A stretch of DNA of 64,000 nucleotides from Streptomyces sp. QL37 (GTDB lineage: Bacteria > Actinomycetota > Actinomycetes > Streptomycetales > Streptomycetaceae). Below are positions 1-10,787 of this stretch, piece by piece (position 1 is the stretch's first letter; every line of letters begins with the position of its first letter). The notes beneath the pieces are model-generated. The model was not told the origin of the DNA. It made no database searches and saw only the letters and a program-made list of their open reading frames with translations. A program made the position numbers and the translations under genes. Location: assembly GCF_002941025.1 (NCBI RefSeq), contig NZ_PTJS01000001.1, positions 3,596,001 through 3,660,000 of the forward strand. Reading direction: 5' to 3'.

Positions 1-663
1 GAGCAGCCCCGTGCGGGCCGCGAGCGCGGCGGCCTCCAGCCGGGACCCGACGCCGAGCTTCATCAGCACCCGCTGCACATGGGTCCGCGCGGTGCTCGGC
101 GCGATCCCCATCCCGGCCGCGATCAGCCGGGTGTCCTCGCCCTCGGCGACCCGCACCAGCACCTCGATCTCGCGCGGGGTCAGCATCCGCAGCAGCCGCT
201 GCCCCTCGTCGTCCGGCTGGGCCGCCGGGTGCAGCAGCTCCGCGAAGGCGCCCCGCAGCAGCTGGGGTGCGACGGCGACCTCTCCCGCCCGGGCCTTGAT
301 CATGGCGCGCTCGACGCCCTCTATGCGTTCGTCGTGCCGGACGTAACCGGCCGCTCCCGCCGCGAAGGCGGCGGCGATCCCCCGCGGACTCGGCACCGGG
401 CCCAGCACCACCACGGCGACCTGCGGGCGCTCCCGTCCGATCCGTACGATCGGGTCGAAGGCCCCGGGTTCGGCCGGCGCCGCGGTGCCGAACAGGCAGA
501 CCTCCGGCGCCCTGCTGACGACCAGCTCCGCGGCCCCGGACGTCGGCGCGGCTGCCGCGAGGACGCGGTGCCCACGCAGTTTCAGTGCCGAGGCGAGTGC
601 CTCGGCGAGCAGTCGGTGGTCATCGACCACCATGAGCCGCACGCCCATCGAGATAGCCCCCAT
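1..663 (-). CDS. LuxR-family response regulator, 3' end outside window
   Basis: A DNA-binding transcription regulator read on the minus strand; the C-terminus runs off the window edge. The protein starts MGAISMGVRLMVVDDHRLLA, a receiver-type opening with the acidic pair DD. The C-terminal part carries a LuxR helix-turn-helix (LTPREIEVLVRVAEGEDTRL, then GIAPSTARTHVQRVLMKLG). Where a phospho-acceptor Asp is expected at the end of receiver strand 3, the protein reads EVCLFGTAAP, so that Asp appears absent. This suggests an atypical receiver not controlled by ordinary phosphotransfer. No histidine kinase is visible next to it. An in-frame ATG six codons in is an alternative start. Confidence 0.85.
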   Translation of the reverse strand, partial: MGAISMGVRLMVVDDHRLLAEALASALKLRGHRVLAAAAPTSGAAELVVSRAPEVCLFGTAAPAEPGAFDPIVRIGRERPQVAVVVLGPVPSPRGIAAAFAAGAAGYVRHDERIEGVERAMIKARAGEVAVAPQLLRGAFAELLHPAAQPDDEGQRLLRMLTPREIEVLVRVAEGEDTRLIAAGMGIAPSTARTHVQRVLMKLGVGSRLEAAALAARTGLL

Positions 664-826
664 GTGTGCAGCGCACCGGCGCTGCGTAACCCTGAACAGG
701 CCCCCCGGCCCCTCTGACCCGGCAAGTTACACGCTTGTTCGACGCCGCGCGCCCTCTACCGGGCAGAAGCCCCCCGGAATGCCGGAATCTGCGTCATTCG
801 GGGCCACTTGCCCGTCGGAAAACGAT

Positions 827-862
827 CGGCCCTGCCGGTCGGATGATCGACCGGCAGGGCCG
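827..862 (-). terminator. Hairpin terminator after the beta-propeller gene
   Basis: A perfect 15-bp inverted repeat (827-841 against 848-862) with a 6-base loop lies 37 bp beyond the stop of the minus-strand gene ending at 899. There is no T-run, as is usual for high-GC actinomycete hairpins. Confidence 0.7.
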
Positions 863-898
863 TCGCCGCCCGGCCCGCGAACGGGCCGGTCGGGCGGG

Positions 899-2689
899 TC
901 AGTTGGTGCTGAAGGAGACGACGAGGTACTGCTTGTCGTCCAGCGAGCTGGACTTGCTGGGCTCGCTGACCATCTGCTCGGAGATGAACAGCCGGCCCTT
1001 CTCGTAGATGAACTCGGCGTAGTCGACGGAGAAGCTCGTCTCCGCGTCGCGGACCGACTCCTCGTCCGGGTTGACCATCAGCACGGTCTGCTCGAAGGTC
1101 GAGCCGTTGATGGAGACGATCTGGCCGCCCTTGTCGTAAGGGGGCTCCTTGTACGCGATGACGTTGGAGCCGTCCATGCGCAGCGGCGTCAGCGCGTAAC
1201 GGTCGCCCGCGTCCGCCCTGCCGCCGACGAGCTTTCCGGTGGTGAGGTCGAAGGCGACGATCTCGTTGGTCTCGCCGTACTCGCCGCCGCCCTCGTGCCT
1301 CTCGGTCGGCACGTAGAGCTTGTTGTTGCCGACGGCCAGGGCGGTGCACTCCTCGACCTCGGTGGAGCCGCAGTCCGCGGCGTACTTGTCCGCGTCGGCC
1401 GAGATCCGGACGATGAGCTTGCCGGTGGCCGCGTCGATGGAGAAGAAGTCCGAGATGCTGCTGCCGTCGCCGGCGGTGTCGCCGACGTCGGCCGCGACGA
1501 CGAGCGGCTTGGTGGAGACGATGCTCGCGTACTCGACGCCGGCCGGCATGTTGTACGAGGAGAGTGGTGCGCCCGTGGTCGGGTTCAGCGCCTGGATGGT
1601 CAGCTGCGGGTCGTCGTAACTGCCGCACTTGCGGACCACGGCGAGGGCCTCGCCGCCGCCGTAGCCCATGTCGTAGCAGTTGTTGGTGTCGGCCTTCGGC
1701 TTCCAGAGCTCGGCGCCGTTCGCGAGGTTGAAGGCGGCGCCGCCGCTGGTGCCGCCCGCGGCGACCGTGGCTCCGCTGAGCGTGACCTCGTTGAACCTGA
1801 CGGCCTCGTCACCGCTGGAGGCGGAGGTGACGGACTTGCTCCACATCAGCTTGCCGGTGGCCAGGTCGAGCGCGCCGATCTGCGTGCAGGACGGGTACTT
1901 GTCCTCGGCGTTCGGCTTGCCCTCCTCGAAGGCGATGGCCGTCTTGTAGTCCTTGCTCATGTGCCGGGACGCGGCGCAGACCTGGCCGGTCAGCGGGATC
2001 GTCCAGAGCTTGGTGCCCTTGGCGAGGTCGTAGCCGACGATCTCGTACACGCCGGTCTTCACGTAGACCTTGTCGGTGACCCAGGAGCCGGCGACGACGG
2101 TGGTGTCGGTGACCTTCGGATGGGGGAGCTGGAAGCCCACCTCGGACTTGGTGTCGGAGGGGGCCTTCTCGGTGCCGCCGGCCAGGCCGCCGCCCTCGCC
2201 GCCCTTGCCCTCGCCGTCCTTGCCCTCGGTTCCGGCCGAGGACGCCTCGTCCTGCTTGCCGTCGTCACTGCCGCTGGAGGCGTAGAAGATCCCGCCGCCG
2301 ACGATCAGCACCACGGCGACGACCGCGGCGACGATGATCTGCATCTGGGTGTTGAACTTCTTGCCGCCGCCCGGCTGGGGTGCGACGTACTGCGGCTGCA
2401 TCGGCGCGGTCGGGTAGCCGTACCCCTGCTGAGGGGGCATGCCGGGCTGTCCGGGCGGGGGCCCCTGCGGGAAGCCGTAGCCGGGCTGGGCCGGCGGCTG
2501 GCCGGGGGGCGGCGCCTGCGGGTAGCCGTACGCGGGATTCTGCGGCGGCTGCTGCCCGGGCGGGGGCTGCTTGCCGAACGGGTCGGCCGGCGGCGGGGTG
2601 GGCGCGCCGAATCCGCCGGGCGGCGGGTCCTGCGGGGCGCCGAATCCGCCCTGGGGCGGTTCGTTGGGCGGCTGGGGCGGCTGGCTCAT
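899..2689 (-). CDS. Membrane-anchored PQQ/BamB-like beta-propeller protein with proline-rich head
   Basis: 596 aa. Residues 1 to about 110 are Pro/Gly/Gln/Tyr-rich (PPPGQPGMPPQQGYGYP type). One membrane helix follows at about 116-135 (IIVAAVVAVVLIVGGGIFYA), then an acidic Gly/Ser linker and an extracytoplasmic domain of about 430 aa. That domain has repeated propeller-blade signatures (GALDLATGKLMW, DAATGKLIVR, FDLTTGKLVGG) typical of PQQ-like/BamB repeats. Four Cys in the outer domain could form disulfides. It is a paralogue of the gene just upstream (2748-4625), with the same architecture and strand and 58 bp between them, so they are probably one transcript. Enzymatic activity is not indicated; a scaffold or sensing role at the cell surface is inferred. 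Confidence 0.85.
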   Translation of the reverse strand: MSQPPQPPNEPPQGGFGAPQDPPPGGFGAPTPPPADPFGKQPPPGQQPPQNPAYGYPQAPPPGQPPAQPGYGFPQGPPPGQPGMPPQQGYGYPTAPMQPQYVAPQPGGGKKFNTQMQIIVAAVVAVVLIVGGGIFYASSGSDDGKQDEASSAGTEGKDGEGKGGEGGGLAGGTEKAPSDTKSEVGFQLPHPKVTDTTVVAGSWVTDKVYVKTGVYEIVGYDLAKGTKLWTIPLTGQVCAASRHMSKDYKTAIAFEEGKPNAEDKYPSCTQIGALDLATGKLMWSKSVTSASSGDEAVRFNEVTLSGATVAAGGTSGGAAFNLANGAELWKPKADTNNCYDMGYGGGEALAVVRKCGSYDDPQLTIQALNPTTGAPLSSYNMPAGVEYASIVSTKPLVVAADVGDTAGDGSSISDFFSIDAATGKLIVRISADADKYAADCGSTEVEECTALAVGNNKLYVPTERHEGGGEYGETNEIVAFDLTTGKLVGGRADAGDRYALTPLRMDGSNVIAYKEPPYDKGGQIVSINGSTFEQTVLMVNPDEESVRDAETSFSVDYAEFIYEKGRLFISEQMVSEPSKSSSLDDKQYLVVSFSTN

Positions 2690-2747
2690 GGCGTACGTAC
2701 CTCTGCGGAGTCTGAGAAGGAAGGGCTGGGGATGCCGTCGTCGGCCG

Positions 2748-4625
2748 TCACTTGCCGAAGGCCATGATGGTCGTCTCGCCCTCCGAGTCGTCGTTGCCGC
2801 TGACGCGGTCGCTGACGACGAAGGAACGGCCGCCCGCGTAGACGGTCTTGGACGAGTAGAAGTTCTCGATCTGCGCGGTCGAGTCCAGGTGCTGGAGCAG
2901 CACCTTCGGCGGGCCTCCGGTGGGTGCGATCGTCGCGATCGCCCCGCCCTCCTCGTACGAGGGCTCCACGTAGACGAGGACGTTGCCGCCCTCCATGCGG
3001 AGCGGCTTCATGGTGTGCTCGGCGGGGGCGGGGGCCTTCCACTTGACCTTGCCGGTGTTCAGGTCGAACGCGACGACCTTGTTGGTGCGGGCGGCGCCGC
3101 TGGTGTCGTCCCCGGTCATCATGTAGAAGGTGTTCGCGTCGGCGGCCATGCCGCCGCAGCCCTCCATCGTGTCGGCGAAGTCGATGAGGCCGCCACCGCA
3201 CTCGACGCTGATCTTGTCCTCGTCGTCACCGGCCAGCTGGGAGCGGAGTGTTCCGTTCTCCTTGAGCGCGACGACGCCCCACTTCTTCTCCTCCCGCTGC
3301 CTCAGCGAGACGACCAGAGGGCTGACCGAGTAGACCTTGTCGACCTCCCAGCCACGCTTGACCTGGTAGGTCCACTTGGCCTTCCCGGTGGTCGCGTCGA
3401 GCTCCTGGACCTGCTGCTGCGGGTTCTCCACGTCGCCGGTGCTGCAGTTGACGGCGGCGATCAGCTTGGGGCCGCCGGCGAACGAGTACGGCTTGCAGTT
3501 GCCCGACGGGTTACCGAAGAGCTCCTTGCCGTCGCTGACCCGGTAGGCGCTGGAGTAGCTCGTACGGCCGACGGTCACGGTGTCACCGCTGATCGCCAGG
3601 CCGATGTTGGACAGCAGGTCCCAGATGCCCTTCTTCGTGACCGTCTTCTTCCATCCGGCCTTGCCGGTGTTGAGGTCGATCATCTGGAGTACCGAGCAGT
3701 CGGCCTTGTCCGTGGTGCCGCTCATCACGCCGACGACGATCTTGCCGTCGGCCGTGGTCGTCGCGGGTGCCGCGCAGATGTCCGCGGGCAGCGGGAGGCT
3801 CCACTTCTGCTTGCCGTCGCCCACCGAGTGGCCGACGACCGAGCGGTACATGCCCTTGACGAGCGTGTCCCCGACGATCCACGGGCCGTACACGTCCGCG
3901 CCGTTGCGCGGCAGGTCGATGTCGTTCGTCGTGGTCCAGAGGACCTTCGCCTCGCCGTCCTTGCGCCCGGCGTTCAGGTCGTCGTTCGCCTCACGCCCGT
4001 CGCCCTTGCCGTCGCCCTGGTCGACGCCGGTCGATCCGGTCGGGTCCGGGGCGCCGCTGCTGGACTTGGCCACGGGCTTCTTCGGGTCGTCGCCACCGCT
4101 CGTGGCGAAGAAGATGCCGCCGCCGACGACGAGGAGCACGGCGAGCGCCGCACCGATGATGACGGCGGGCTTGCCCTTGAAGGGACTGCCGCCGGAGCCG
4201 CCGGGCGCGGGCGCGGGAGCGCCGGGGTACTGCTGCTGCGGGTAGCCGTAACCGGGCTGCTGACCATAGGGACCGGGCTGCTGACCGTAGGGGCCGGGCT
4301 GCTGGGCGTACGGGCCGGACGGGGCGCCGTAGGGGCCGGGCTGCTGGGCGTACGGGCCGGGGGCTGCCTGGCCGGGCGCTTGTCCGGGGGCCTGGCCGGG
4401 TGCCTGGGGGTAGCCGTAGCCGGGCTGCGCCCCGGGGGGCTGCGGGTAGCCGTAGCCCGGCTGCGCGGGCGGAGGCGTCTGCGGTGCCCCCGGCGGCGGA
4501 GTCTGCGGTGGTGCGGGCGGCATCTGCGGAGGAGCCGCCGGTGGCGGCGGCTGAGGAGTGCCCTGCGGATCCTGCGGAGCCCCGAAGCCCCCCTGCGGCG
4601 GTTGCTGGCTGGGCGGCTGGGTCAT
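2748..4625 (-). CDS. Membrane-anchored PQQ/BamB-like beta-propeller protein, paralogue
   Basis: 625 aa from the ATG at 4625, chosen over an upstream extension because AAGGGGGA sits at ribosome-binding distance and the protein then opens MTQPPSQQPPQGGFGAPQD, matching its paralogue's head. The first 150 residues are low-complexity Pro/Gly/Gln/Tyr with tandem QQPGPYG units. A membrane helix spans about 152-173 (AVIIGAALAVLLVVGGGIFF). The outer domain has propeller-blade motifs (LNTGKAGWKK, DATTGKAKWTY, FDLNTGKVKW). It is first in a probable two-gene unit with the gene ending at 899. Function is unknown; beta-propeller folding is inferred from the repeats. Confidence 0.85.
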   Translation of the reverse strand: MTQPPSQQPPQGGFGAPQDPQGTPQPPPPAAPPQMPPAPPQTPPPGAPQTPPPAQPGYGYPQPPGAQPGYGYPQAPGQAPGQAPGQAAPGPYAQQPGPYGAPSGPYAQQPGPYGQQPGPYGQQPGYGYPQQQYPGAPAPAPGGSGGSPFKGKPAVIIGAALAVLLVVGGGIFFATSGGDDPKKPVAKSSSGAPDPTGSTGVDQGDGKGDGREANDDLNAGRKDGEAKVLWTTTNDIDLPRNGADVYGPWIVGDTLVKGMYRSVVGHSVGDGKQKWSLPLPADICAAPATTTADGKIVVGVMSGTTDKADCSVLQMIDLNTGKAGWKKTVTKKGIWDLLSNIGLAISGDTVTVGRTSYSSAYRVSDGKELFGNPSGNCKPYSFAGGPKLIAAVNCSTGDVENPQQQVQELDATTGKAKWTYQVKRGWEVDKVYSVSPLVVSLRQREEKKWGVVALKENGTLRSQLAGDDEDKISVECGGGLIDFADTMEGCGGMAADANTFYMMTGDDTSGAARTNKVVAFDLNTGKVKWKAPAPAEHTMKPLRMEGGNVLVYVEPSYEEGGAIATIAPTGGPPKVLLQHLDSTAQIENFYSSKTVYAGGRSFVVSDRVSGNDDSEGETTIMAFGK

Positions 4626-4945
4626 CAGCACGTCCCCCTTCGTGCGGTCCGGTGCCCGGTCCGGTCTCCCCCGCGATTCCGCTGGGCTCAGAGGATCAGG
4701 TGCAAGAAATCTCTGAATTCCCCCCGGAAAGGAGCGAATCGGGCATGGCTTCCGCGGCGTTACGACAGTCGAGCGGGGCTTCTTTGTACCACCCGCACCA
4801 CACCGGGCACCGGACGGTCCACCCCCTGTTCCCAAGGGAGAACCGGGCCGTGATGCCGCCGTTACGCGCCCATGGGGGCCGCCGGAGCGCGAATTCCCCG
4901 ACGCCCCGTCAACTGTGCCCAGGAAGGGTCGCTTTCACGCGATTC

Positions 4946-4981
4946 GGCCCGCCCGCCCGCGACCACCGGGCCGGGCGGGCC
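4946..4981 (-). terminator. Hairpin terminator after ABC-F gene
   Basis: A 10-bp GC-rich inverted repeat (GGCCCGCCCG at 4946-4955, CGGGCGGGCC at 4972-4981) lies just past the stop of the ABC-F gene at 4997. The rest of 4626-4945 is non-coding: it holds the promoter region of the paralogue gene, and no further gene was recognised. Confidence 0.55.
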
Positions 4982-4996
4982 CCCTCAGCCGCTCCC

Positions 4997-6814
<1,818 letters not shown>

Positions 6815-6961
6815 TTCACTCCTGCCTCGGGGGTCCTTGCGTCGGGGACCGCTCGATGTCCCAGAGTAGTCGCCACGCGGGGTGCGGTAGCGTGCGGCGA
6901 TCGATCATGGGGAGTAACCCCAGGTCGGAGCGGTTCGGAACATCTCTGGGGTGGGGACTTC

Positions 6962-7609
6962 ATGATGCGTTACGCGATACGGGCGCTGCTTCCGGCGGCC
7001 CTGGCGACGGCGGTGCTGGCCGGCTGTTCGCCGTCCTCCGGCGGCGGGACGAGCGCGGACACGGGCAAGAACGGGGACAGTGCCCCCTCGAAGGCCGCGG
7101 GGAGCGCCGCCGCGGAGAAGGGCGTCACGCTCGGCGCCCCCGGATCGGCCTGCGAGCTGCCGGTGACCTTCGGCCTGGCGGCGGACTGGAAGCCGGAGGC
7201 CGTCGAGGTCGAGCCCGGCTCCGACCTGGCCGCGCTGGGCGAGCAGGGCCCGGTCACGATGGTCTGCGAGGTGGACGCGAAGCCGGCGGGGAACATCGGC
7301 TACCTCCGGGTGTGGCAGGGCGAGCCGTCCGACGACACCCCCCGCGCCGTGCTGGAGGCCTTCGTGACGGCCGACCCGAACGCGGGCGAGGCCACGTACA
7401 CCGATTTCCGCGCGGGCTCCCTGGCCGGGACCGAGGTCGGCTACACCGTGGACGGCGAGCTGCTGGACGAGCCCAAGGCCGAGCACGCCTTCGCGGTCAG
7501 GACGCCCGACGGCCCTGTCGTGGTGCACCTGGGCGGGCTCGACTCCCAGGAGCACGAGGAGATGCTCCCGGCGTACGAGCTGGCGAGGAAGACCCTGAGG
7601 CTGAGCTGA
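6962..7609 (+). CDS. Putative lipoprotein of unknown function
   Basis: 215 aa. A type II signal peptide (MMRYAIRALLPAALATAVLA) ends in the lipobox LAGC, with Cys22 the predicted lipidation site. A Ser/Gly/Thr-rich linker follows, then a compact domain of about 170 aa with two Cys (SACELPVTF and TMVCEVDAK) that could pair outside the cell. No family motif was recognised; it resembles the many Streptomyces lipoproteins with small alpha/beta outer domains. ATGATG gives two possible starts one codon apart. It is a single gene, divergent from the ABC-F gene and convergent with the acyltransferase. Confidence 0.85.
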   Translation: MMRYAIRALLPAALATAVLAGCSPSSGGGTSADTGKNGDSAPSKAAGSAAAEKGVTLGAPGSACELPVTFGLAADWKPEAVEVEPGSDLAALGEQGPVTMVCEVDAKPAGNIGYLRVWQGEPSDDTPRAVLEAFVTADPNAGEATYTDFRAGSLAGTEVGYTVDGELLDEPKAEHAFAVRTPDGPVVVHLGGLDSQEHEEMLPAYELARKTLRLS

Positions 7610-7615
7610 TGGAAG

Positions 7616-7636
7616 GGGCCGGTCACCGCCCGGCCC
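7616..7636. terminator. Short hairpin between convergent genes
   Basis: Inverted repeat GGGCCGG (7616-7622) and CCGGCCC (7630-7636), 7-base loop, between the lipoprotein stop and overlapping the acyltransferase stop. It could end both transcripts. Confidence 0.45.
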
Positions 7637-8936
7637 GTTCGACCAGCAGCCAGCCGCCGAGCGCCATGGCGACGGCCGCGGGGGCGCTGACGTGGACGGC
7701 GATCAGCAGAGCCGTGTGCCCTTCCAGCAGTCCCGCGTAGCCCACCATGGACAGGCCAAGTACGCCGAGCAGGGCGAGGGTCACACCGATCGCCGAGACG
7801 GCTCCCGCGCCGATCACGGCCCGGCCGGGAGCGACGCGCACCGGCCGCTCGAACGTACGGAAGGCCGCGACCAGGGCCGCTGTGACTCCGGCGGCGACCA
7901 CGATCCGCAGCGGCACCTGCGCCCACCACGCGCCGGTGGCCGGCTCGGGCAGCGGGACGCCGAGGGCGAGCGTCGCCCCGTACACGCCGAGCATCGCGGT
8001 GAGGTGCCAGAGGAACGCGCTCATGGCGACGCCGTTGGCGGCCACGACCGCACGCCAGACCCGGGGCCGGGCCACCAGCCGGGCCCCGGGAGCCCGCAGC
8101 AGCTCCACCGCGCCGACGAGCCAGAGGCCGTGGCAGAGCAGTGCGAGGGTGGGCGGCGCCATGTTGCTGATCCGCTCGCCGGGCATGCCGACCATGGACA
8201 GCGGATACGGGCCGAAGGCCACCAGCGCGGCCGCGGCCGCCAGTCCGCCGCCGGCGAGGAGCGCGGGGCGGCGGATCCGGCCGTCGGCGCGCAGGAAGCC
8301 GAGCTGGTGCACGGCGAGCCAGACGAACGCGAAGTTGAGGAATTCGAGGTACGGCACCCCGGCGGCGAACCTCAGCACGTCCACCGCGGCGGCCGCCCCC
8401 GCGAGGGCGGCGAACGCGCCCCAGCCGTAGCGGTCGTGCAGCTTCAGCAGCGGCGGGGTGAACGCCACCATCGCCAGGTAGATCCCGATGAACCAGAGCG
8501 GCTGGGTCACCAGCCGGAGTGTGACACCCGTCAGCCCGCCGCCCCCGCCGAGCAGTTGGACGAGCAGCGCCGCGGCTCCCCACACCAGGACGAAGACCAT
8601 GGTGGGCCGCAGCAGTCGCTGGAGCCTGGCCCGCAGGAACGCCGCGTAGACGGAGTGCGTGGAGCCCTCGGGCCGCTTACGGAGCAGCGAACGGTAGGAC
8701 AGGGCATGGGAGAAGCCGCCGACGAAGAAGAAGACCGGCATGATCTGGAGCACCCAGGTCAGCGGTTGCAGGCCGGGGACGACGGCGAGGAGGTTGCCGA
8801 CCCCGTCGGTGGTGACGGCGGCCATCAGCCAGTGGCCGAGGACGACCGTCCCCAGCGAGGCGACCCGCAGCAGGTCGATGTAGCGGTCCCGGGTGGCGGG
8901 CGTCGCCCCGGCCAGTTCACGAACACTTGATCCCAT
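7623..8936 (-). CDS. Acyltransferase 3 family integral membrane protein
   Basis: 437 aa with about ten hydrophobic segments. The N-terminus has the family hallmark RYIDLLRVASLGTVVLGHW; its Arg and His fit the conserved catalytic region of acyltransferase-3 proteins, which O-acylate sugars, lipids or peptidoglycan across the membrane. A second block, IMPVFFFVGGFSHALSYRS, also fits. There is no SGNH partner domain and no neighbouring biosynthetic gene, so the substrate is unknown. A long inverted repeat lies immediately before the start codon and no ribosome-binding site is visible there. Confidence 0.88.
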   Translation of the reverse strand: MGSSVRELAGATPATRDRYIDLLRVASLGTVVLGHWLMAAVTTDGVGNLLAVVPGLQPLTWVLQIMPVFFFVGGFSHALSYRSLLRKRPEGSTHSVYAAFLRARLQRLLRPTMVFVLVWGAAALLVQLLGGGGGLTGVTLRLVTQPLWFIGIYLAMVAFTPPLLKLHDRYGWGAFAALAGAAAAVDVLRFAAGVPYLEFLNFAFVWLAVHQLGFLRADGRIRRPALLAGGGLAAAAALVAFGPYPLSMVGMPGERISNMAPPTLALLCHGLWLVGAVELLRAPGARLVARPRVWRAVVAANGVAMSAFLWHLTAMLGVYGATLALGVPLPEPATGAWWAQVPLRIVVAAGVTAALVAAFRTFERPVRVAPGRAVIGAGAVSAIGVTLALLGVLGLSMVGYAGLLEGHTALLIAVHVSAPAAVAMALGGWLLVERAGR

Positions 8937-8938
8937 GG

Positions 8939-8986
8939 GAGTACGGTCGCGTCGGGCGGTGGGGCCGTGGCAGCGCGACCGTACTC
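8939..8986 (-). promoter_or_regulatory. 13-bp inverted repeat abutting the acyltransferase start
   Basis: GAGTACGGTCGCG (8939-8951) and CGCGACCGTACTC (8974-8986) are perfect complements separated by 22 bases. The repeat ends two bases before the ATG of the acyltransferase. It could be an RNA hairpin over the translation start or a protein-binding operator; the sequence does not decide. Confidence 0.5.
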
Positions 8987-9009
8987 AATTCCCGTCTGAG
9001 TACCGGCCG

Positions 9010-9909
9010 TCAGACGACGGTGGCGCCCGCCGCCGGGGACGCCGCCACACGGGCGTCGCGGCAGGTGCCGGACGCCAGCAGCGTGTCGGCCACCCTCCGC
9101 GCCGACTCCTCGTCGGCGGTCAGGAACGCGGTGGTCGGCCCGGACCCCGAGACCAGTGCGGCCAGGGCGCCGGCGGCGGTGCCCGCCGCGAGGGTGTCGG
9201 CCAGCGAGGGGCGCAGGGAGAGGGCGGCGGCCTGGAGGTCGTTGCCGAGGGCGCCGGCGAGCGCGGTGGTGTCCCCCTTGCGCAGGGCGGCCAGGAGGGC
9301 GGGGGAGGCAGCCGGCTCCGGTACGCCGGTGCCGGCGGTGAGCCGGTCGAACTCGCCGTAGACCGCGGGGGTGGAGAGCCCGCCGTCGGCGACGGCGAAG
9401 ACCCAGTGGAAGCTTCCGCCGACCTCGACGGGCGTGAGCTGCTCACCGCGTCCGACGCCGAGTGCCGCCCCGCCGATCAGGCTGAACGGCACGTCGCTGC
9501 CCAGCTCCGCGCAGATCTCCAGGAGTTCCTCCTGGGTGGCGCCGGTGGCCCAGAGCGCGTCGCAGGCCAGCAGGGCGGCGGCGCCGTCGGCGCTGCCGCC
9601 CGCCATGCCTCCGGCGACGGGGATGTCCTTGGCGATGTGGATGTGCACATCGGGGGCGATGCCGTGCCGGGCGCCGAGCGCGGTGGCGGCGCGCGCCGCG
9701 AGGTTCGTGGCGTCCAGCGGAACCTGGTGCGCGTCCGGCCCGGAGCAGGTGACGCGCAGGGTGTCGGCGGGGGTGACGGTGACCTCGTCGTACAGGCCGA
9801 CGGCGAGGAAGACGTTGGCCAGGTCGTGGAAGCCGTCGGGGCGGGGGGCACCCACCGCGAGCTGCGCGTTGACCTTGGCGGGGACGCGGACGGTGACGCT
9901 GCGGGTCAT
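9010..9909 (-). CDS. ispE: 4-diphosphocytidyl-2-C-methyl-D-erythritol kinase
   Basis: 299 aa GHMP kinase that phosphorylates CDP-methylerythritol in the MEP route to isoprenoid precursors, in the cytoplasm. It opens with [20 protein letters not shown] and has the glycine-rich ATP loop [19 protein letters not shown] at about residues 97-115, and the late GHMP motif [11 protein letters not shown]. The ATG at 9909 overlaps the ksgA stop as ATGA, implying translational coupling. The ksgA-ispE pairing is widely conserved in actinomycetes. Confidence 0.96.
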   Translation of the reverse strand: MTRSVTVRVPAKVNAQLAVGAPRPDGFHDLANVFLAVGLYDEVTVTPADTLRVTCSGPDAHQVPLDATNLAARAATALGARHGIAPDVHIHIAKDIPVAGGMAGGSADGAAALLACDALWATGATQEELLEICAELGSDVPFSLIGGAALGVGRGEQLTPVEVGGSFHWVFAVADGGLSTPAVYGEFDRLTAGTGVPEPAASPALLAALRKGDTTALAGALGNDLQAAALSLRPSLADTLAAGTAAGALAALVSGSGPTTAFLTADEESARRVADTLLASGTCRDARVAASPAAGATVV

Positions 9910-10778
9910 GCGGAGGGCTCCGGCTTGTTCTCGGCGATGGCGGCGAACTCCTCGACGGTCAGGGCCTCGCCGCGGGCCTGCGGGGAGATCCCCGCGGCCG
10001 TCAGGGCGGCCTCGGCGGCCGGAGCGGAGCCCGCCCAGCCCGCCAGGGCGGCGCGCAGCGTCTTGCGGCGCTGGGCGAAGGCGGCGTCCACGACGGCGAA
10101 GACCTCGGTCCTGCTCGCGGTGGTACGGATCGGTTCCGTGCGCCGGACCAGGGACACCAGGCCCGAGTCGACGTTGGGCGCGGGCCAGAACACGGTGCGG
10201 CCGATCGACCCTGCGCGCTTGACGTCGGCGTACCAGTTGGCCTTGACCGACGGCACGCCGTAGACCTTGTTGCCGGGCCGGGCGGCCAGCCGGTCGGCGA
10301 CCTCGGCCTGCACCATCACGAGCGTCCGCTCGATGGTGGGGAAGCGCTCCAGCATGGTGAGCAGGACCGGCACGGCGACGTTGTACGGCAGGTTGGCGAC
10401 GAGCGCGGTCGGCGCGGGGCCGGGCAGCTCCGTGACCAGCATCGCGTCCGAGTGGACCAGGGCGAAGCGGTCGGCGCGCTCCGGCAGCCGTGCGGCGACC
10501 GTGGCCGGCAGGGCGCCCGCGAGCACGTCGTCGATCTCCACGGCGACGACCCGGTCGGCCGCCTCCAGCAGGGCGAGGGTCAGAGAGCCCAGGCCGGGCC
10601 CGACCTCGACCACCACGTCGTCGGGCCGCACCTCGGCGGTCCGTACGATCCTGCGGACCGTGTTGGCGTCGATGACGAAGTTCTGACCGCGCTGCTTGGT
10701 GGGGCGTACGCCCAGCGCTGCGGCCAGCTCGCGGATGTCTGCGGGGCCCAGGAGGGCGTCGGGCTCTGTGGTGCTCAC
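9906..10778 (-). CDS. ksgA: 16S rRNA (adenine1518/1519-N6)-dimethyltransferase
   Basis: 290 aa. KsgA/RsmA dimethylates two adjacent adenines in the 3'-terminal helix of 16S rRNA during small-subunit maturation. Visible motifs: [16 protein letters not shown] (family N-terminal block), SAM-binding [15 protein letters not shown] at about 53-67, acidic AVEIDD, and catalytic [11 protein letters not shown] at about 128-138. It sits 4 bases into ispE and 9 bp after an Rpf-related gene on the same strand. Confidence 0.96.
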   Translation of the reverse strand: MSTTEPDALLGPADIRELAAALGVRPTKQRGQNFVIDANTVRRIVRTAEVRPDDVVVEVGPGLGSLTLALLEAADRVVAVEIDDVLAGALPATVAARLPERADRFALVHSDAMLVTELPGPAPTALVANLPYNVAVPVLLTMLERFPTIERTLVMVQAEVADRLAARPGNKVYGVPSVKANWYADVKRAGSIGRTVFWPAPNVDSGLVSLVRRTEPIRTTASRTEVFAVVDAAFAQRRKTLRAALAGWAGSAPAAEAALTAAGISPQARGEALTVEEFAAIAENKPEPSA

Positions 10779-10787
10779 CCGTCAAGC

